Below are positions 47,737 through 55,353 of a stretch of 64,000 nt of DNA, one piece after another. The stretch is from Bacillus sp. UNC41MFS5 (GTDB lineage: Bacteria > Bacillota > Bacilli > Bacillales_B > DSM-18226). The translations under genes and the position numbers were made by a program. How positions within the stretch are numbered: position 1 is the first letter of the stretch; every line of letters begins with the position of its first letter. The notes under the pieces were generated by a model. It was not told the DNA's origin and ran no database searches. It worked only from the letters and a program-made list of their open reading frames with translations. Location of the stretch: the NCBI RefSeq assembly GCF_000686805.1, contig NZ_JMLP01000005.1, positions 58,307 through 122,306 on the forward strand, in the 5' to 3' direction.

Positions 47737-49368
47737 ATGCAGTCTAAGCTTTTAAGAGGAACATTTATATTAACGCTAGGAACGATTCTTTCAAAGGTTA
47801 TTGGCTTAATTTATGTTATACCATTTTTTCAAATTGTCGGTCGGGAGGGGACTACGCTTTATCAGTTTTCCTATGTGCCGTATACGATTTTTATTAGCGT
47901 TGCAACAGCTGGTGTGCCGCTCGCCGTTTCGAAATTTATTTCAAAATATAATGCTCTTGAGGAATATGCAGTTGGCAGGAAGCTGTTTAAATCGGGTTTA
48001 GTCATTATGATGTTAACAGGGGTTATGGCTTTTCTAGTGATGTATCTTGCGGCACCGACATTAGCGGAAATGAGTGTTGGTGATAAAAAGGCAAATTTAG
48101 ATAGTGTCACAACGGTCATGCGAGCTGTAAGCTTTGCGTTAATTGTTGTTCCATTCATGAGCCTCATTAGGGGTTTCTTTCAAGGGCACCAATCGATGGG
48201 ACCCTCTGCACTTTCTCAAGTCGTGGAGCAAGTTGTCAGGATTGCGTTTACCCTTCTAGGGGCCTTCGCTGTCTTACATTTTTTTAATGGCAAAATGGTA
48301 ACAGCTGTAAGTGTGGCGACGTTTGCTGCCTTTATTGGCGCTATAGGCGGTTTATTCGTTTTATTTTGGTATTGGTATAAACGAAAACCGTATTTAGACG
48401 AACTCCTTTTACATGATAAGGGCACAATTGATATCTCACTTAAGGATATCTATAAGGAAATTCTTGTTTATGCTTTTCCGTTCGTGTTAGTGGGAATTGC
48501 CAACCCTTTATTTCAGGCTATTGATCAATTTACCTTTAGTCAGGCAATGGCAGAAATAGGGAAAGCGAAATTTGCAGAATCCTTTTTCTCTATTTTGAAC
48601 TTTGAATCCCATAAAATTGTCATTATTCCAGTTTCGCTGGCAACAGGATTTTCGTTAACCCTTGTACCAAGTATAACGAGGGCCTTCGTTGAGGGAGAAG
48701 GAGAAAGCCTAAACCAACAGTTAAATCAGACATTTCAGGTCCTGTTATTTTTAACGTTACCTGCAGCTATCGGTCTTTCGTTATTGGCAGAACCTGTTTA
48801 TACGGCATTCTATCAGCATGATGTAATTGGTACGGAAGTATTAAGGGCATACGCACCTGTAGCCATTCTTTTTTCCTTATATTCTGTCACTGCAGCCATA
48901 TTACAAGGGATCAACGAACAACGATTTACGGTGTTAAGTTTACTTGTTGGATTATTAATTAAACTGTCTCTAAATATTCCGTTAATAAAAATGATGGAAA
49001 CAAGAGGGGCAGTATTGGCAACAACACTTGGATATGTTGCAGCCATTCTCATCAATTTTATTGTTATTAAGGCATATGCCCGTTATCCATTCCGACTTGT
49101 TTGGAGAAGGAGCTTGTTAATTGTCATCTTTGCTGGATTCATGTGGGTGGGCACAGAATTAATGTACAAACTATTATTGTTATTTCTTTCTCCGGCATCA
49201 AAAATTCAATCTGTTATAATGATTGTTATTTGTGCGGCAGTGGGCGCTGGGATTTATTTTTATCTTGGCTTAAAATCAGGACTTGCCAGCCGTTTATTTG
49301 GAGATAAACTTGATCGGATCATGAACAAATTAAAATTACCTGGGAGGAAGAGAAGCGTTGAGAATTGA
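47737..49368 (+). CDS. murJ: Lipid II flippase of the MurJ type (YtgP)
   Basis: A polysaccharide-transport/MVF-family membrane protein of 543 residues with about fourteen hydrophobic helices. YtgP of B. subtilis complements E. coli murJ and is one of two lipid II flippases (with Amj). The opening LLRGTFILTLGTILSKVIGLIYVIPF is typical of this group and of SpoVB. The length fits YtgP. ATG 47737 follows AGGAAGGG. The stop overlaps the next gene by 11 bp. Confidence 0.92.
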   Translation: MQSKLLRGTFILTLGTILSKVIGLIYVIPFFQIVGREGTTLYQFSYVPYTIFISVATAGVPLAVSKFISKYNALEEYAVGRKLFKSGLVIMMLTGVMAFLVMYLAAPTLAEMSVGDKKANLDSVTTVMRAVSFALIVVPFMSLIRGFFQGHQSMGPSALSQVVEQVVRIAFTLLGAFAVLHFFNGKMVTAVSVATFAAFIGAIGGLFVLFWYWYKRKPYLDELLLHDKGTIDISLKDIYKEILVYAFPFVLVGIANPLFQAIDQFTFSQAMAEIGKAKFAESFFSILNFESHKIVIIPVSLATGFSLTLVPSITRAFVEGEGESLNQQLNQTFQVLLFLTLPAAIGLSLLAEPVYTAFYQHDVIGTEVLRAYAPVAILFSLYSVTAAILQGINEQRFTVLSLLVGLLIKLSLNIPLIKMMETRGAVLATTLGYVAAILINFIVIKAYARYPFRLVWRRSLLIVIFAGFMWVGTELMYKLLLLFLSPASKIQSVIMIVICAAVGAGIYFYLGLKSGLASRLFGDKLDRIMNKLKLPGRKRSVEN

Positions 49369-50077
49369 CAAAATGCTTGCAAACCTAGGCTATGGAAGCA
49401 GAAAAGAAGTTAAGCAACTGTTAAAAAGCAGTGCGGTTAAAGTAGATGATGTGGTTGTAAAAGATGCCAAACAGCATGTGGATCCATCCACACAAACTGT
49501 AACCTTAAACGGAGAAATTATCGAATACAAAGAATTTATTTATTTAATGATGAACAAGCCCCAAGGTGTGCTATCAGCCACAGAAGATAGTTCTACCGAA
49601 ACAGTCATCGATTTATTGGAACTCGAGGACCAAGTTTATGAACCGTTTCCTGTTGGTAGATTGGATAAGGATACAGAAGGGTTGCTGCTTATCACCAATG
49701 ATGGTCAATTAGCCCACCGGTTGCTTTCACCGAAAAAGCATGTTCCGAAGACGTATTTTGCGGTCATTGATCGTGAAGTGACTGAGGACGATATTGAGGC
49801 GTTTGCTAATGGCGTTACCTTGGATGATGGCTATGAAACCAAGCCCGGTGAATTGAAAATTTTAAAATCTGGCATCCGTTCTGACATTGAATTAACAATC
49901 ACGGAAGGGAAATTTCATCAGGTGAAAAGAATGTTTGAAGCCGTTGGGAAAAGAGTAGTCTATCTTCAGCGGATTTCGATGGGTCCATTGCCACTCGATG
50001 AGACACTGGAATTAGGTGAATATCGAGAACTAACTGATGAAGAAGTGGAGTTACTCCGAAATTATCAAGTGAAATAG
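49358..50077 (+). CDS. ytzG: RsuA-family pseudouridine synthase YtzG
   Basis: A 239-residue RNA pseudouridine synthase. An N-terminal S4 domain (MRIDKMLANLGYGSRKEVKQLL) precedes the catalytic domain with the Asp in PVGRLDKDTEGLLLITNDG (about residue 104). It also has the C-terminal EGKFHQVKRMFEAVGK. By family the target is probably 16S rRNA. TTG 49358 lies inside the end of ytgP, behind GGGAGGAAG. A terminator follows. Confidence 0.93.
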   Translation: MRIDKMLANLGYGSRKEVKQLLKSSAVKVDDVVVKDAKQHVDPSTQTVTLNGEIIEYKEFIYLMMNKPQGVLSATEDSSTETVIDLLELEDQVYEPFPVGRLDKDTEGLLLITNDGQLAHRLLSPKKHVPKTYFAVIDREVTEDDIEAFANGVTLDDGYETKPGELKILKSGIRSDIELTITEGKFHQVKRMFEAVGKRVVYLQRISMGPLPLDETLELGEYRELTDEEVELLRNYQVK

Positions 50078-50088
50078 CTATATATGTG

Positions 50089-50118
50089 AAAAAGCAGCCT
50101 CATTGGAAGCTGCTTTTT
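50089..50118 (+). terminator. Terminator after ytzG
   Basis: AAAAAGCAGC / GCTGCTTTTT around CTCATTGGAA. Confidence 0.9.
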
Positions 50119-50163
50119 CTCTTTTTATAGTACTAGGTACAGCTTTTTTCTCGAATAAATATT

Positions 50164-50268
50164 TCTATCAGCGAATTTTAAGGTTCAATCAGCGAATTTT
50201 CGCATTCTATCGGCGAATTTCTAAGTTCAATCAGCGAATTTTCACATTCTATCAGCGAACTTCTAAAT
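50164..50268. repeat. Five tandem 21-bp repeats
   Basis: Five copies of a 21-bp unit with core ATCAGCGAATTT. Two versions alternate (TCTATCAGCGAA and TCAATCAGCGAA), giving a 42-bp higher-order period. A sixth degenerate copy follows. The period is a multiple of three, so a frame through it reads as heptads such as FNQRIFTFYQR, but that frame has no ribosome binding site of note. It fills the gap between ytzG and the dps terminator. Confidence 0.88.
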
Positions 50269-50300
50269 TTAATATTGGAAGAAATCAGTTTTATCCCATG

Positions 50301-50335
50301 AAAAAAGGACAAGCCATAAGCCTTGTCCTTTTTTC
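50301..50335. terminator. Terminator of dps
   Basis: AAAAAAGGACAAG / CTTGTCCTTTTTT. It lies just beyond the dps stop on the minus strand and works in both directions. Confidence 0.9.
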
Positions 50336-50344
50336 ATTTTCGGG

Positions 50345-50779
50345 TTAAGCCTGTAAAAAAGCTTGCAACATCCAGTTATGTTTGTTGAGTGTTCCGACTA
50401 AACCTAAAAACATATCACTGGTGACTTCGTCATTATTTTGGTCAGCGACCTCCATCCCAACTTTTAACTCATCAATGATTAAAGAAAAGTCATGTACAAT
50501 TGCTTGTACCATTTCTTCGGCTGTAAGTGTTTCATTTGTTTCTTCAATTGTTGCAAGTTGAAGATACTCTTTAAGGGTAGAAACAGGACGGCCTCCGATC
50601 GTTAATAATTGTTCTGCAAACTCATCAATTGTAGCGGCTGCTTCTTCATATAATTCTTCAAATTTTGCGTGTAAGGTAAAGAAGTGAGGACCTTTCACAT
50701 ACCAGTGAAAACGATGTAATTTAGTATATAGTACATTCCAGTTGGCAATTTGTTGGTTGATTATTTGTTCGACTGTCAT
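50345..50779 (-). CDS. dps: Dps-family ferritin-like DNA-protecting protein
   Basis: A 144-residue mini-ferritin that oxidises and stores iron in a 12-mer. The ferroxidase residues are visible: His in KLHRFHWYVKG, and Asp/Glu in HAKFEELYEEAAATIDEFAEQL. It corresponds to a Bacillus Dps/MrgA-type protein, dodecameric rather than 24-mer. ATG 50779 has AGGAGGAATGC upstream. An exact PerR box lies about 70 bp upstream, so peroxide induction is expected. Confidence 0.94.
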   Translation of the reverse strand: MTVEQIINQQIANWNVLYTKLHRFHWYVKGPHFFTLHAKFEELYEEAAATIDEFAEQLLTIGGRPVSTLKEYLQLATIEETNETLTAEEMVQAIVHDFSLIIDELKVGMEVADQNNDEVTSDMFLGLVGTLNKHNWMLQAFLQA

Positions 50780-50810
50780 TTAGCATTCCTCCTAATTTCT
50801 TATCTGAATT

Positions 50811-50839
50811 AATTATAACACATATCAATTAAAAGTAAA
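50811..50839 (-). promoter_or_regulatory. dps promoter
   Basis: On the minus strand TTTACT (50834-50839) and TATAAT (50811-50816) are spaced by 17 bp. The predicted start lies about 25 nt before the ATG. The PerR box lies just upstream of the -35. Confidence 0.65.
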
Positions 50840-50846
50840 TATTAAA

Positions 50847-50861
50847 TTATAATTATTATAA
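50847..50861. promoter_or_regulatory. PerR box
   Basis: TTATAATTATTATAA matches the B. subtilis PerR consensus TTATAATNATTATAA at every position. It sits between divergent dps and speD, next to the -35 of dps. Confidence 0.88.
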
Positions 50862-50953
50862 ATAAGTCAAAAAAATAATTAACTATACGGATTTCTGGGT
50901 ATCTTAATAATATTTACTTGAAAAGGATAACTTAATATTAAGGGGGAACTGTC

Positions 50954-51763
50954 ATGAAACTTACACACGAGCAGGCAATAGAGTTACACGGCTTTAATAA
51001 CTTGACGAAATCGTTAAGTTTTAATATGTATGACATTTGTTTTACTAGAACGAGGGAAGAGCGTGAAGCTTATTTAAAGTATATTGATGAACAATACAGT
51101 GCGGACAGGCTGCAAAAAATATTAAAGCATGTATCAGATATCATTGGTGCCCATGTTTTAAATGTTGCAAGCCAAGACTTTGAACCGGCTGGGGCGAGCG
51201 TGACTTTATTGGTTTCTGAGGGGCCGGTTGCGAATGCACCAGATGAATCATTTGAAGAATCACCAGGACCACTGCCAGAATCGGTAGTTATGCAGTTAGA
51301 TAAGAGTCATATCACGGTTCATACATACCCGGAATTTCACCCTGATGAAGGTATCAGTACGTTTAGAGCGGATATTGATGTTTCCACTTGCGGGGAGATT
51401 TCGCCGCTGAAAGCTCTTCATTACTTAATCAGATCGTTTGAAACAGATGTAATGACGATTGATTATCGTGTGCGCGGGTTTACACGGGATAAATCGGGGC
51501 ACAAGCTCTTTATTGACCATGAAATCAATTCGATTCAGAATTATATTCCGGATGATGTTGGCGAACTATTCGATATGATTGACGTCAATGTTTATCAGGA
51601 GCATATTTTTCACACGAAATGCAAACTGCGTGAATTCGATTTAAATAATTATTTATTTGGATATACCAAGGATACATTAACCCCTGATGAACATATTGAA
51701 ATTACTGAGCGGTTAAAGATTGAAATGGATGAAATCTTTTATGGGAAAAATATTGTTCAATAG
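50954..51763 (+). CDS. speD: S-adenosylmethionine decarboxylase proenzyme, E. coli type
   Basis: Makes decarboxylated SAM for spermidine synthesis. At 269 residues it is the long E. coli-type enzyme rather than the roughly 125-residue SpeD of B. subtilis. Self-cleavage is expected between Lys117 and Ser118 in [14 protein letters not shown], turning Ser118 into the pyruvoyl group. Conserved segments [19 protein letters not shown] and [10 protein letters not shown] follow. ATG 50954 has AAGGGGG upstream. No speE is adjacent. Confidence 0.93.
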   Translation: MKLTHEQAIELHGFNNLTKSLSFNMYDICFTRTREEREAYLKYIDEQYSADRLQKILKHVSDIIGAHVLNVASQDFEPAGASVTLLVSEGPVANAPDESFEESPGPLPESVVMQLDKSHITVHTYPEFHPDEGISTFRADIDVSTCGEISPLKALHYLIRSFETDVMTIDYRVRGFTRDKSGHKLFIDHEINSIQNYIPDDVGELFDMIDVNVYQEHIFHTKCKLREFDLNNYLFGYTKDTLTPDEHIEITERLKIEMDEIFYGKNIVQ

Positions 51764-51806
51764 CATGATAAGAAGTAGAAATATAAAGACAGTGGTGTAA
51801 ATCAGT

Positions 51807-51906
51807 TCTACGTGACCCAAACAGAATTTGAATCTAAGACTAAGGTCACGTAGAAGGAGTCTACGTGACTTAAATCATGTCAGAATCAAGATTAAAGTCA
51901 CGTAGA
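51807..51906. repeat. Two tandem inverted-repeat units
   Basis: Two consecutive units of 48 and 47 bp, each bounded by TCTACGTGAC on the left and GTCACGTAGA on the right, separated by AGGAG. Inner sequences are related but differ (CAGAATTTGAATCTAAGAC and CAGAATCAAGATTAAA). They could form two RNA or DNA hairpins. They end directly before the SRPBCC-arsR promoter. Confidence 0.88.
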
Positions 51907-51929
51907 TGCAAAAAGCCTTAAAAAATTGC

Positions 51930-51959
51930 TTGACGTGCAACCAAATGGTGTTATATAGT
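51930..51959 (+). promoter_or_regulatory. Promoter of the SRPBCC-arsR pair
   Basis: TTGACG (51930-51935), an 18-bp spacer, and TATAGT (51954-51959). Operator copy 1 lies inside the spacer. Confidence 0.65.
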
Positions 51960-51980
51960 GACTTTATGAAACCAAATGGT
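51940..51980. promoter_or_regulatory. Twin operators for the ArsR-type regulator
   Basis: Two identical palindromes ACCAAATGGT at 51940-51949 and 51971-51980, 31 bp centre to centre (three helical turns). The second is extended to GAAACCAAATGGTTTC. One lies between the -35 and -10, the other downstream of the -10, as expected for an autorepressor. Confidence 0.72.
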
Positions 51981-52025
51981 TTCGTAATGAAAAATATCGT
52001 AGCAAAATTCGAGGAGGCAATTAAT

Positions 52026-52451
52026 ATGAGTAACGAGTCACAGGCAACATTAGAGGATATAAAGTATACGGTTGTTTATAATGCTCCGATTGCAAAAGTA
52101 TGGGATGCAGTAGCGACAGCAGAGGGTTTGGGTGCTTGGTTCATGCCGAATGATCTTCAGCCTATTGAAGGTCATGAATTTCATTTAAATGCAGTGCAAT
52201 TTGGTATGTCTCCATGTAAGGTAACACATGTTGATCCTCCAAACCGTCTATCATTTAATTGGGGCAAGGATTGGACACTGACATTTGAACTAAAAGAACT
52301 AGATGATAAAACGGAGTTAACATTAATCCATGGCGGTTGGGATGCAAATAAAGTCACTGAATTTGGTCAACCGCATACTCCAATCCGTGAACACATGAAT
52401 CAAGGCTGGGCAGGTCTTGTGAAAAAATTGCAGGGATATGTTGAGGCATAA
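52026..52451 (+). CDS. SRPBCC (AHSA1-like) domain protein
   Basis: A 141-residue START-like hydrophobic-cavity protein (YTVVYNAPIAKVWDAVATAEGLGAWF at the start, NRLSFNWG, and TELTLIHGGW). Such proteins, paired with ArsR-family regulators, are thought to bind small ligands, but no ligand is known here. ATG 52026 has GAGGAGG 9 nt upstream; a longer frame from 51906 runs back through the operators and is rejected. The arsR ATG directly follows its TAA. Confidence 0.87.
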   Translation: MSNESQATLEDIKYTVVYNAPIAKVWDAVATAEGLGAWFMPNDLQPIEGHEFHLNAVQFGMSPCKVTHVDPPNRLSFNWGKDWTLTFELKELDDKTELTLIHGGWDANKVTEFGQPHTPIREHMNQGWAGLVKKLQGYVEA

Positions 52452-52802
52452 ATGGCAGCTTCCTCGGCAAAGCATGATGTCTTTCAAGCCATCGCTGATC
52501 CAACAAGAAGAAAGCTGTTAAAACTGCTTAGCAAAGAAGAGATGCCCGTAACGGCAATAAGTGAACACTTCCCGATAAGCCGTACCGCCGTGTCTAAGCA
52601 TCTTCGTGTATTAGCGGAGGCAGGGCTGGTCAAGGAACGGAAAGCTGGCAGGGAAACAAGGTACAAGCTGGAGCCGGAACCGTTATATGAATTAAAAGAT
52701 TGGCTCAAATATTTTGAGTTATTTTGGGAAAATAAATTATCAGCCCTTAGGCTATTTGTGGAGTCGGATGAGCAAGATACGCCAACGGATAATAAGGAAT
52801 GA
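52452..52802 (+). CDS. ArsR-family transcriptional regulator
   Basis: A 116-residue winged-helix protein. The HTH is VTAISEHFPISRTAVSKHLRVLAEAGLVKERKAGRETRYKL. It has none of the Cys-rich metal site of arsenic sensors, so it probably senses an organic ligand or works with the SRPBCC partner. It starts directly after the upstream stop (TAAATG) and should be translated by coupling. It likely binds the twin ACCAAATGGT sites and represses its own operon. Confidence 0.88.
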   Translation: MAASSAKHDVFQAIADPTRRKLLKLLSKEEMPVTAISEHFPISRTAVSKHLRVLAEAGLVKERKAGRETRYKLEPEPLYELKDWLKYFELFWENKLSALRLFVESDEQDTPTDNKE

Positions 52803-52817
52803 GAATTTTGAAAAAGC

Positions 52818-52851
52818 AAAAAAGGCCAACCAATTTTTTGGTGGCCTTTTC
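52818..52851. terminator. Terminator after arsR
   Basis: AAAAGGCCAACCAA / TTGGTGGCCTTTT (one mismatch), shared with convergent ytnA. Confidence 0.9.
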
Positions 52852-52859
52852 TGTTCATA

Positions 52860-54215
52860 TTAAACTGTAATTTCATTCAACCCATTTTTTCTAACAAGAA
52901 AAGAGAGGATGATTAGCAAGCCTATTGTTGCTAGGCTTACCGATGTACCAATAATATTATTTGGATTAAACACAAATCCAATAAAGATAATACTTAAAGA
53001 TACAAGTGCGAAGATTGTCGTATATGGAAACCATTTTACTTGGAACGCTGGTTGATTTTTGTAAAGTGGTCTTAGTTTTAACTGCGCTGCACAAATGCTA
53101 CTCCAGAGCATCATGACTGTAAAACCTGGAATGGTCATAAGATAGCCGATTACCTGACTAGGTGTTAAATAGGCTAAAAAGACAGCTCCAAGAATACATG
53201 CACTCGTAAGCATGATTCCTGTTATTGGGATTCCCTTTGCAGAGAGTTTTGCTAAAACCTTAGGAGCAACTCCACTTTGTGCCATTGAAAATAGCGTTCT
53301 TGATGTCGCATAGATTCCCGAATTTGCAGCAGATAAAACAGCAGTCAAAAGGACAAAGTTCATAATATGCGCTGCGCCAGGTAACCCGGTTGCACTAAAG
53401 ACCTGAACGAAGGGACTGTCTGTACCAGTAACTTTGTCCCAAGGCATGAGTCCACAAATGATTAGAATTGGTAAAATATAAAAAATCATGACACGCCATA
53501 CGGCACCTTTAATAATTTTTGGCAATACTCGCTCGGCATCCTTTGTTTCGGTTATAGCTACCCCGATTAATTCCGCACCACCATAAGAAAACATGACGAC
53601 TAAAAAGGCACTAAACGTTCCACCCATTCCGTGCGGGAAAAATCCGCCATGTGCGGTATAGTTTGAGAGCGGATCATGAATCGAACTAGGAATGATACCA
53701 AAGAGGAGTGAAAAGCCTAAGATAATAAAGGCCACTAGTGCAAAGATTTTAATTCCTGCAAACCAAAATTCTAGCTCCCCATAATTTTTTACTTGAGTTA
53801 AATTGATTCCCACGATTACAACTGCACAAAGGAAACTTAACAGCCATAAAGGTATCGTAGGAAACCAAAATTGTAGAAAACTTCCCGCTGCTAATAATTC
53901 AACAACCGTAACAAGAGTCCAGTTGATCCAGTACAGCCATCCCACCATATAAGAAACTTGGAATCCAAATGCTTTGTTTACTAAGTGCTGGACATTTAAG
54001 TTTGGAAAAGCGAGCGCCATTTCCCCAAGGGCAGCCATTATGATAAATAGTAATAGACCGCCAATTAAATAGGCAACGACTACACTAGGTCCAGCAATGG
54101 CTAATGTATCGGAACTGCCTTTAAATATTCCCGTCCCAATCATACCTGCCAAAGCCATAAACTGGACATGCCTTGGTAATAATCCTTTTTGTAAGTTCTG
54201 ATGATTTTTTTTCAT
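52860..54215 (-). CDS. ytnA: Amino acid permease YtnA
   Basis: An APC-superfamily permease of 451 residues with about twelve membrane helices. The N-terminal MALAGMIGTGIFKGSSDTLAIAGP is the amino acid permease signature (AAT/GABA-permease group), and FSYGGAELIGVAITETKDAERVLPKII follows. It resembles YtnA of B. subtilis; the substrate is not known. ATG 54215 follows GGGAGAAG. An imperfect palindrome around AACGCTTTTAAGCGC (54245-54260) lies just upstream and might be an operator. Confidence 0.86.
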   Translation of the reverse strand: MKKNHQNLQKGLLPRHVQFMALAGMIGTGIFKGSSDTLAIAGPSVVVAYLIGGLLLFIIMAALGEMALAFPNLNVQHLVNKAFGFQVSYMVGWLYWINWTLVTVVELLAAGSFLQFWFPTIPLWLLSFLCAVVIVGINLTQVKNYGELEFWFAGIKIFALVAFIILGFSLLFGIIPSSIHDPLSNYTAHGGFFPHGMGGTFSAFLVVMFSYGGAELIGVAITETKDAERVLPKIIKGAVWRVMIFYILPILIICGLMPWDKVTGTDSPFVQVFSATGLPGAAHIMNFVLLTAVLSAANSGIYATSRTLFSMAQSGVAPKVLAKLSAKGIPITGIMLTSACILGAVFLAYLTPSQVIGYLMTIPGFTVMMLWSSICAAQLKLRPLYKNQPAFQVKWFPYTTIFALVSLSIIFIGFVFNPNNIIGTSVSLATIGLLIILSFLVRKNGLNEITV

Positions 54216-54486
54216 ACTCTTCTCCCACTAAACTTTTTCACTTAAACGCTTTTAAGCGCTAAAGTATTTTTCTATAATAGTATATTACCATACTATTTAA
54301 ATCTGTCAAATGGAGTCGAAGACTGAGCAGATAAGCCATATCCCCATTTTGACCTGGATAGACGCATTATTTCATTGGGAATTTTGACAGTAGGTTAAAA
54401 TATTAACCAGAAGAATTTTTTTTGGTTGAAGGAAACTTTGTTTGAAGTGGCGAATATAAATAAAGTAAATTAGGAGGATGATAAAT

Positions 54487-54609
54487 ATGTTCATAACCCC
54501 TCGATTGCAGCGGAGAATTTTCATGTATTCATATGTTTTTAGAAAGCTCGGCATCTTAAGTGAACAAGAATATAACAAAATCACTAATCATGTACATGGC
54601 CGGACTTAA
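54487..54609 (+). CDS. Small 40-residue basic protein
   Basis: A short frame with a very good ribosome binding site (TAGGAGGATGATAAAT before ATG 54487). The product begins MFITPRLQRRIFMYSYVFRK and continues LGILSEQEYNKITNHVHGRT. The first half is basic and amphipathic, the second hydrophilic. A strong terminator begins 14 bp after the stop. I do not recognise the family, but the flanking signals make it a likely real gene. Confidence 0.68.
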   Translation: MFITPRLQRRIFMYSYVFRKLGILSEQEYNKITNHVHGRT

Positions 54610-54622
54610 TATTTTGACAAAC

Positions 54623-54656
54623 AAAAAGCACCGAGAATATCTCGTGTGCTTTTTTA
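54623..54656 (+). terminator. Terminator of the 40-residue gene
   Basis: AAAAAGCACCGAG / CTCGTGTGCTTTTT (one mismatch), with a T-run. Confidence 0.88.
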
Positions 54657-54683
54657 TGCTATCCTGTTACTTTACTTTTCGTG

Positions 54684-54905
54684 TTAAGAAGACATTTTAA
54701 CTCTCTTTTGTGTAGTCGTCCATTTTCCGCGGCTTGGGCTTATTACCAAGTCATTATAGGCTAAGACATTTAAATCTCGTTGTATGGTGCGAGGAGTGAT
54801 ACCAAATTCCTCTACAAGTTCCTGCGTTGTGACAGTTCCATTATTGCGAATAAACATGTAGATACATTTGATGCGGTTTAACATCCGGTTAGTCGAAGGT
54901 TTCAA
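54684..54905 (-). CDS. ytzE: DeoR-type HTH protein YtzE
   Basis: A 73-residue protein consisting of little more than a DeoR N-terminal winged helix: YMFIRNNGTVTTQELVEEFGITPRTIQRDLNVLAYNDLVISPSRGKW. There is no sugar-phosphate effector domain, so it is a free-standing DNA-binding unit like YtzE. The start is TTG 54905 with AGGGAG upstream. An inverted repeat TTGAAGA-TTCC-TCTTCAA at 54965-54982 is a candidate operator. Confidence 0.86.
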   Translation of the reverse strand: MKPSTNRMLNRIKCIYMFIRNNGTVTTQELVEEFGITPRTIQRDLNVLAYNDLVISPSRGKWTTTQKRVKMSS

Positions 54906-55353
54906 AGAACCACTCCCTATCCTTTTTTCAAACCTATGGCTTAATCCCTCTACCGACAGCCTGTTTGAAGATTCCTCTTCAAGAAATATGTAGTTTTCTT
55001 TTCCGCGCAGACAACTCCTTTTTATGGATGATTACTGTGGATACGTAGATGTTGTCCATCTACCCTTATTGTAACCACAAAATCTGAAAATTTCCACCAA
55101 TATACTTTATTTTACAAAATAATCTTCAAAAATTAACAAAAATTGTTCGGTTATTCGCCCTCCCTTGCAGTACTCTTACTATAGGTTATGGGTTATAATG
55201 TATGGATTATGACAAATTATTTGAATTTTTAGTTAAATTATTATTTTTAATTTTGCATAATAAAAAGTCGAAGCAAAATTGATAACAGATTTGGAAAAAT
55301 GATATGGTTACTTTAATAATGATTTAAATAAAAAATAAAGGGGAAATGGGAGA
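54906..55353. other. Intergenic region with two inverted repeats
   Basis: About 450 bp between divergent ytzE and dat. It holds TTGAAGA-TTCC-TCTTCAA (54965-54982) and a nested palindrome at 55036-55079: GTAGATG-TTGTC-CATCTAC inside, TGTGG and CCACA outside. A TATAAT at 55194-55199 might be the dat -10, but no -35 is convincing. I see no gene. Confidence 0.6.

Noticed and set aside
50103..50348. An 81-codon frame through the 21-bp repeats
   Set aside because: It starts inside the ytzG terminator, has no ribosome binding site and ends through the dps terminator. The frame is open because the repeat period is a multiple of three.
51764..51906. Direct and inverted copies of CTACGTGAC as a possible CRISPR array
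   Set aside because: Only two units, with inverted rather than direct repeats at the ends, diverged related 'spacers' and no cas genes.
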